Source: Euglena gracilis
Lineage: Eukaryota; Euglenida; Euglenophyceae; Euglenales
Reading direction: 5' to 3'
Length of the DNA stretch: 64,000 bases
Assembly (NCBI GenBank): GCA_039621445.1
Contig: CP154954.1
Span: 59,444,847-59,508,846, forward strand
The notes under the pieces were generated by a model that worked only from the letters and a program-made list of their open reading frames with translations, was not told the DNA's origin and made no database searches. Position numbers and translations under genes: made by a program. Shown one piece after another: positions 60,810 to 64,000 of the stretch (positions within the stretch are counted from its first letter, which is position 1; each line of letters begins with the position of its first letter).

Positions 60810-61680
60810 GCTCCAAAAATCCAAATAATGTAATCAGGATGTGATGTGGTTACCCAGGACGCAGAGAAAGCAGTGGATAGGCGAAGGAAGCAGGGGTTTT
60901 TTTTAAGACCGGGGGGGAGGGGGGGGTCCTCCCCACCCACCCACCCCCTGGGGGGGCCCCCCGGGGGGGGCCCGGGGGACCCACAAAAAATGGCCGAAAA
61001 ATCACAAAAAGTGCTAAAAATAGAATTTTTTCGGCGCCTGCGGCGCCGAAAAGTATACAGGGGGGGGAAATGCGCTCGCCCGGCCTCGGAAAAAATGCGC
61101 AAAAATGCGCAAAAAAATGCGCAAAAAATGCGCATTTTTGGAAAAAATGCGCAAAAATGTGCAAAATCCGAGAAAAAATGCGCAAAAATAACGAAAATGC
61201 AAAAATTACCCAAAAACATGCAAAAATGGCACCAAATTTGAAGAAATTATGTAGAATAATGAGGAAAATGTAAGTTTCAAAAAAAAGTCGAAAATTTCAA
61301 AATTTTACAAAAAATTGCAAAAATGGTAAAAAAAATGCGAAAATTTTGGAAAATCACGAAAAAATGTGCCAAAAAGCAAAAAAATGCGTTGAAAAAAACG
61401 AAAAAATGCGCAAAAAATGCGAAAAAATGCGAAAAATGCGAAACGCATTCCCCCCCCCTGAAGTATATCCCACCCCCCTCCGGGGGGACCCCCCCCCTGG
61501 GGGGGGGGGGCTCGGCCGGACCCACCCACCCTACCCCCCCCGGGGGTCCACGACTAAAAAAACTCCGGACTAAAAAAAACCCCTGGAAGGAAGCAGGGAC
61601 TTTGACAGTGAGGGTAACTGTTATTACATGTCACCATAGCATACAGACATGCGCCAAATTCCGTGGAACACTAATACTCG
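60810..61680. repeat. partial copy of the 18946 element, split by a MITE
   Basis: 60825-60890 and 61586-61680 match 19040-19160 (AGGATGTGATGTGGT, GGAAGCAGGGA-TTTGACAG, CACCATAGCATA). The CAGGGG MITE lies in between. Confidence 0.7.
60891..61585. mobile_element. hAT-like MITE of the intron-forming CAGGGG family, 8-bp duplication
   Basis: It starts CAGGGGTTTTTTTTAAGACC and ends CTAAAAAAAACCCCTG. The exact duplication GAAGGAAG is at 60883-60890 and 61586-61593. It is inserted in another repeat copy whose two halves continue on either side. The interior carries many AATGCGCAAAA units and the hairpin GGCGCCTGCGGCGCC at 61033. Confidence 0.92.
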
Positions 61681-61691
61681 CGCTCCCTTTT

Positions 61692-61729
61692 TCCGAGGGG
61701 TTTTATTAAATTAATTAAACCCCTCGGAC
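61692..61729. other. inverted repeat, 12-bp arms
   Basis: TCCGAGGGGTTT and AAACCCCTCGGA enclose a 13-nt A/T loop. Similar CGAGGG words occur again near 63080-63110. Confidence 0.85.
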
Positions 61730-61814
61730 ACGGCAGAGCCGCGCAATAAAACCCCGCGTAATAATCCCCCGCAAAGTAGGTACCTTTGGTGATTCCTAAT
61801 GCTATTTTTTTTTC

Positions 61815-61839
61815 TCTCTGAGTGTCCATTTTTTTTTCG
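61815..61839 (+). other. spliced-leader-like sequence
   Basis: The core CTGAGTGTC is followed by CA, nine T and CG. The Euglena spliced-leader exon has the same core, then TA, eight T and CG. It is not followed by GT, so it is not an SL RNA gene. It is followed by a short leader and ATG at 61849, as at the 5' end of a mature mRNA. Confidence 0.75.
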
Positions 61840-61859
61840 ACATACCACATGCCCGAGAA

Positions 61860-62292
61860 GTGAAAGCCCCTGGAGGGGTTCAATTTACAAGTACTGGTCT
61901 AGTTGAAGTCCCTGGTGCAGTTCAAGTGCAAGTCAAGTGGAGTTCGGGAGGAAGCGGAGTGGGCCCATGGCCCAAAGCACACAGTCCCGGAAGGATAAAT
62001 ACCGGAACTGTCAACGCGCAGAACGTGTCTGTCAAGGATATTCCCCATGGTTATGTGGCCTCGAACGCCAAGAACGATCCCGCCAAGGAAGCTGCTGACT
62101 TAACTGCCCAGGTAAGCCTCTCTTCAATGTTTTTCTGTCTGGCTTCAAAAAATGCTTCTGGTTTGTGCCATTCTGTGGACAAAACGGCAATTTTTTTCCT
62201 TTTCACATTCACATTTCTTCAGGTCATCATTCTGAACTGTCAGATTGGCAACGGCCATGCAATTGTCCTGGCATTACCTGTTTGTTGGTCAA
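61860..62292 (+). pseudogene. EF-1alpha fragment (domain III), spliced-leader-tagged retrocopy
   Basis: The plus-strand segment ending at 62111 encodes [20 protein letters not shown] and then [15 protein letters not shown] intron (62112-62222, GTAAGC to CTTCAG) follows. After it come VIILN and [10 protein letters not shown], the next EF-1alpha block, shortened by about three residues compared with the family. After that the similarity fades and the frame closes. Upstream of NVSVKD the match is poor, so only about 60 residues of the roughly 445-residue factor are present. The family delivers aminoacyl-tRNA to the ribosome; this fragment cannot do so. It lies on the opposite strand from all other genes and 20 nt after a spliced-leader-like sequence, as expected of a retrocopy. 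Retention of a conventional intron suggests that the source was a trans-spliced, incompletely cis-spliced RNA. Confidence 0.72.
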
Positions 62293-62579
62293 GGAGTTGC
62301 GGTCTGAAGTTGATTTAAACAACTCAGCGAACTGCAGTTGCTTCTCACAAGGATTTTGTTCTGTTTTCGGTGTTCTTGGGTCAAAAAAAGTGAGTGACTG
62401 AAAGTTGCAGACCAAAGTTGCGGTTTTTTGGATTTTTTGGGTTTTTTTCATTCCCAATTTTTCCCCCCTCCATCTACCAGTTGGCTGGGCAAGGCTCTGG
62501 CAAAAAATGTTTGGCTGGCCCAGTTTTTGGATTGTCTGTGGCAAAAACTTTTTGAGGTCCAGTTTTTGCAGTTGGGTAA

Positions 62580-62735
62580 ACCCCCCCCCCGGTGTGTTAT
62601 TTGGGCACCCGAACTGGGGCCCCAGTGTGTTATTTGGGGGGGTGTTATTTTTACATGGAAAACCAAAGGAAAACAGGGGGGGTGTTATTTGGGCGAGGGG
62701 GGGTGTGTTATTTGGGGGGGGGGTTTAGGTTTGGT
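62580..62735. repeat. GTGTGTTATTTGGG repeats
   Basis: Five copies of TGTTATTT(G)GGG in about 150 nt with poly-C and poly-G runs, similar to the C-run inverted elements above. Confidence 0.6.
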
Positions 62736-63159
62736 AAAGGTTTTGGCGGCCAGTTTCGAATCACCATGCTAACCCCCCTGGGAGCAGAAATCCCGAGGAA
62801 TCTTGACTTGGGGGCGGGCATGGTAAAACCTTTTGGGCGCCAGTTTCGTTGCTGGCATTTTTGGTTCCCATTTTTGACTGGGGGCAAGGTTTTGCAGTTG
62901 GCTTTGGTAAAAGGTTTTGGGGGTAACACTCCGGTTTGCCTTTTTTCCTGCAGAGTCCACCAAAGGGAGAGAAAACCTGCCAGCGTCAACTTGTCTGAAA
63001 CAACGACCGTTTGGGAGAGGGCTGGGTGACGTTGGTCATTCATGGATCTGCCGTGCCGACACTAAAAAATTTTCCTGCGCAAAATTGCAGCGCGTTAAAA
63101 AACCCTCGGACGGGACGGACCCGCGGAGTTGGACACCTCGGTATAAGTCCCCGCGATGT

Positions 63160-63640
63160 TAGTTGCACGCGATGTTTAGCGCATATCTGTATAAGGTGCA
63201 TAGCATGTGTGTCGCATTTGTACAAATGGTTTGGTGTGTGCATTTGCACACACCGTTCATTTGCACAAACACATCGTTCATGAGCACACCAACCATTGCA
63301 TTCGCACAAAGATTCAAATTTCTGGGTCATCGTCTCAGGCTCAGTCCCAAACCTTCCAGCAACATCCCAAGCTGATAAGGCCGTTGGACTTTTGCTGTGT
63401 GCTCAAGCTGAAATTGGTGTGTTTGTGAAATTGTATAAGTGGCTGGTTGGCGCAAACGTGCAAACACTCTGTGGGCGCATCTGTGCAAACCAACCACCTG
63501 TGCAAATTCACAAACGTACCATTTCAAGGGTGCAAAATTACTGCAATGAAGATCCTTAGGAGTGCGAGATTTCGTAGAATTACATACAGCAAAAGGACCA
63601 CACTGGGGGAATGGTGCAATCTGGAGTTTTCGACCCTTTG
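63160..63640. repeat. diverged copy of the 18946 element, one end
   Basis: It repeats the GTGTGCATTTGCACACACC palindrome (63235) and the end block GATCCTTAGGAGTGCGAGAT (63551), comparable to 19530-19560. Confidence 0.55.
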
Positions 63641-64000
63641 AATTATGCCATTGAGTTGTGAAACCCCCCGGGGCTGACCTTGCCGAAGAAATAAATTTAC
63701 AAATAAATTTTGTTCTCCTTTCCTTATCCCCCCCGCCATTTCCTGTGTGACAATTGCCAGCGCCATTATTTGCGCTGGAGACAAACTTGAACCTGCAAAC
63801 CTCGGGTCCAGAACATTGGCCAGAAGTAAAAAGGGACATTACAATGCCTGCTTGCTTCTTTGGACAACCACGTGAGGCCAATGCGGACAATGACGTGCTT
63901 ATAGAACGTCATTGGGCAAATTTGAAAATACTTATAGCTGTCCCAATGGGTCCCCCTCTAACAAAGAAGCCAAAAGAGTATCTGTCCGGGACGCTGGGTC

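Noticed and set aside
61811-61839. An SL RNA gene
   Set aside because: The leader-like sequence is not followed by the GT and small-RNA body of an SL RNA; it leads into an mRNA-like region.

Overview
The window is nuclear DNA of a photosynthetic-protist type, and I read it as a euglenid (Euglena-like). Three things point there. (1) Genes are split into many short GC-rich exons, and a large share of the introns lack GT-AG. When these are removed by the euglenid 'nonconventional intron' rule (CAG at intron positions +4 to +6, CTG at -8 to -6), the reading frame is restored across more than a dozen junctions and yields proteins that match known families. (2) A near match to the Euglena spliced-leader exon sits at 61815-61839. 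(3) All three well-resolved genes lie on the minus strand. No bacterial operons, rRNA, tRNA or CRISPR arrays were seen.

Layout, in transcription order on the minus strand. 60496 to about 50241: a gene of unknown function whose first exon encodes a membrane anchor; only three exons were found. 47806-36125: a Ulp/SENP (C48) SUMO-protease-like gene with a basic, proline-rich tail and two apparent single-base frame breaks. About 31771-17702: a gene with a class I SAM methyltransferase domain and a long charged N-terminal part. 14450-372: a nearly complete WDR70-type WD40 gene, 17 exons and about 710 codons, with only the last splice junction unresolved. On the plus strand a fragment of EF-1alpha (61860-62292) lies just downstream of the spliced-leader-like sequence, so it looks like a retrocopy of a trans-spliced transcript.

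The rest is introns and intergenic DNA filled with short transposons and simple repeats. There are at least five non-autonomous elements with ends beginning CAG/CAA and exact 8-bp target duplications (2341-2723, 16337-16537, 31299-31607, 34287-34497, 60891-61585). There is a C-terminal fragment of an hAT transposase (59732-59950). A pogo-like transposon with a broken transposase (31957-33762) is accompanied by two MITEs that share its ends (27963-28359, 40530-40928). A 1.86-kb inverted-repeat element occupies 18946-20806. Large microsatellites and minisatellites are at 8797, 24390, 44174, 55230, 55700 and 57590.

The main discovery is that one nonconventional intron (24777-24992, inside the methyltransferase gene) is itself a member of the CAGGGG-ended, 8-bp-duplication element family. 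The intron equals 3 nt of one target copy + the element + 5 nt of the other copy, so splicing leaves exactly one 8-nt target. This explains the fixed +4/-8 positions of CAG/CTG in the other nonconventional introns and suggests that these introns arise as hAT-like MITEs. Members of two element superfamilies also carry the same small GGCGC-TTCG-GCGCC hairpin.
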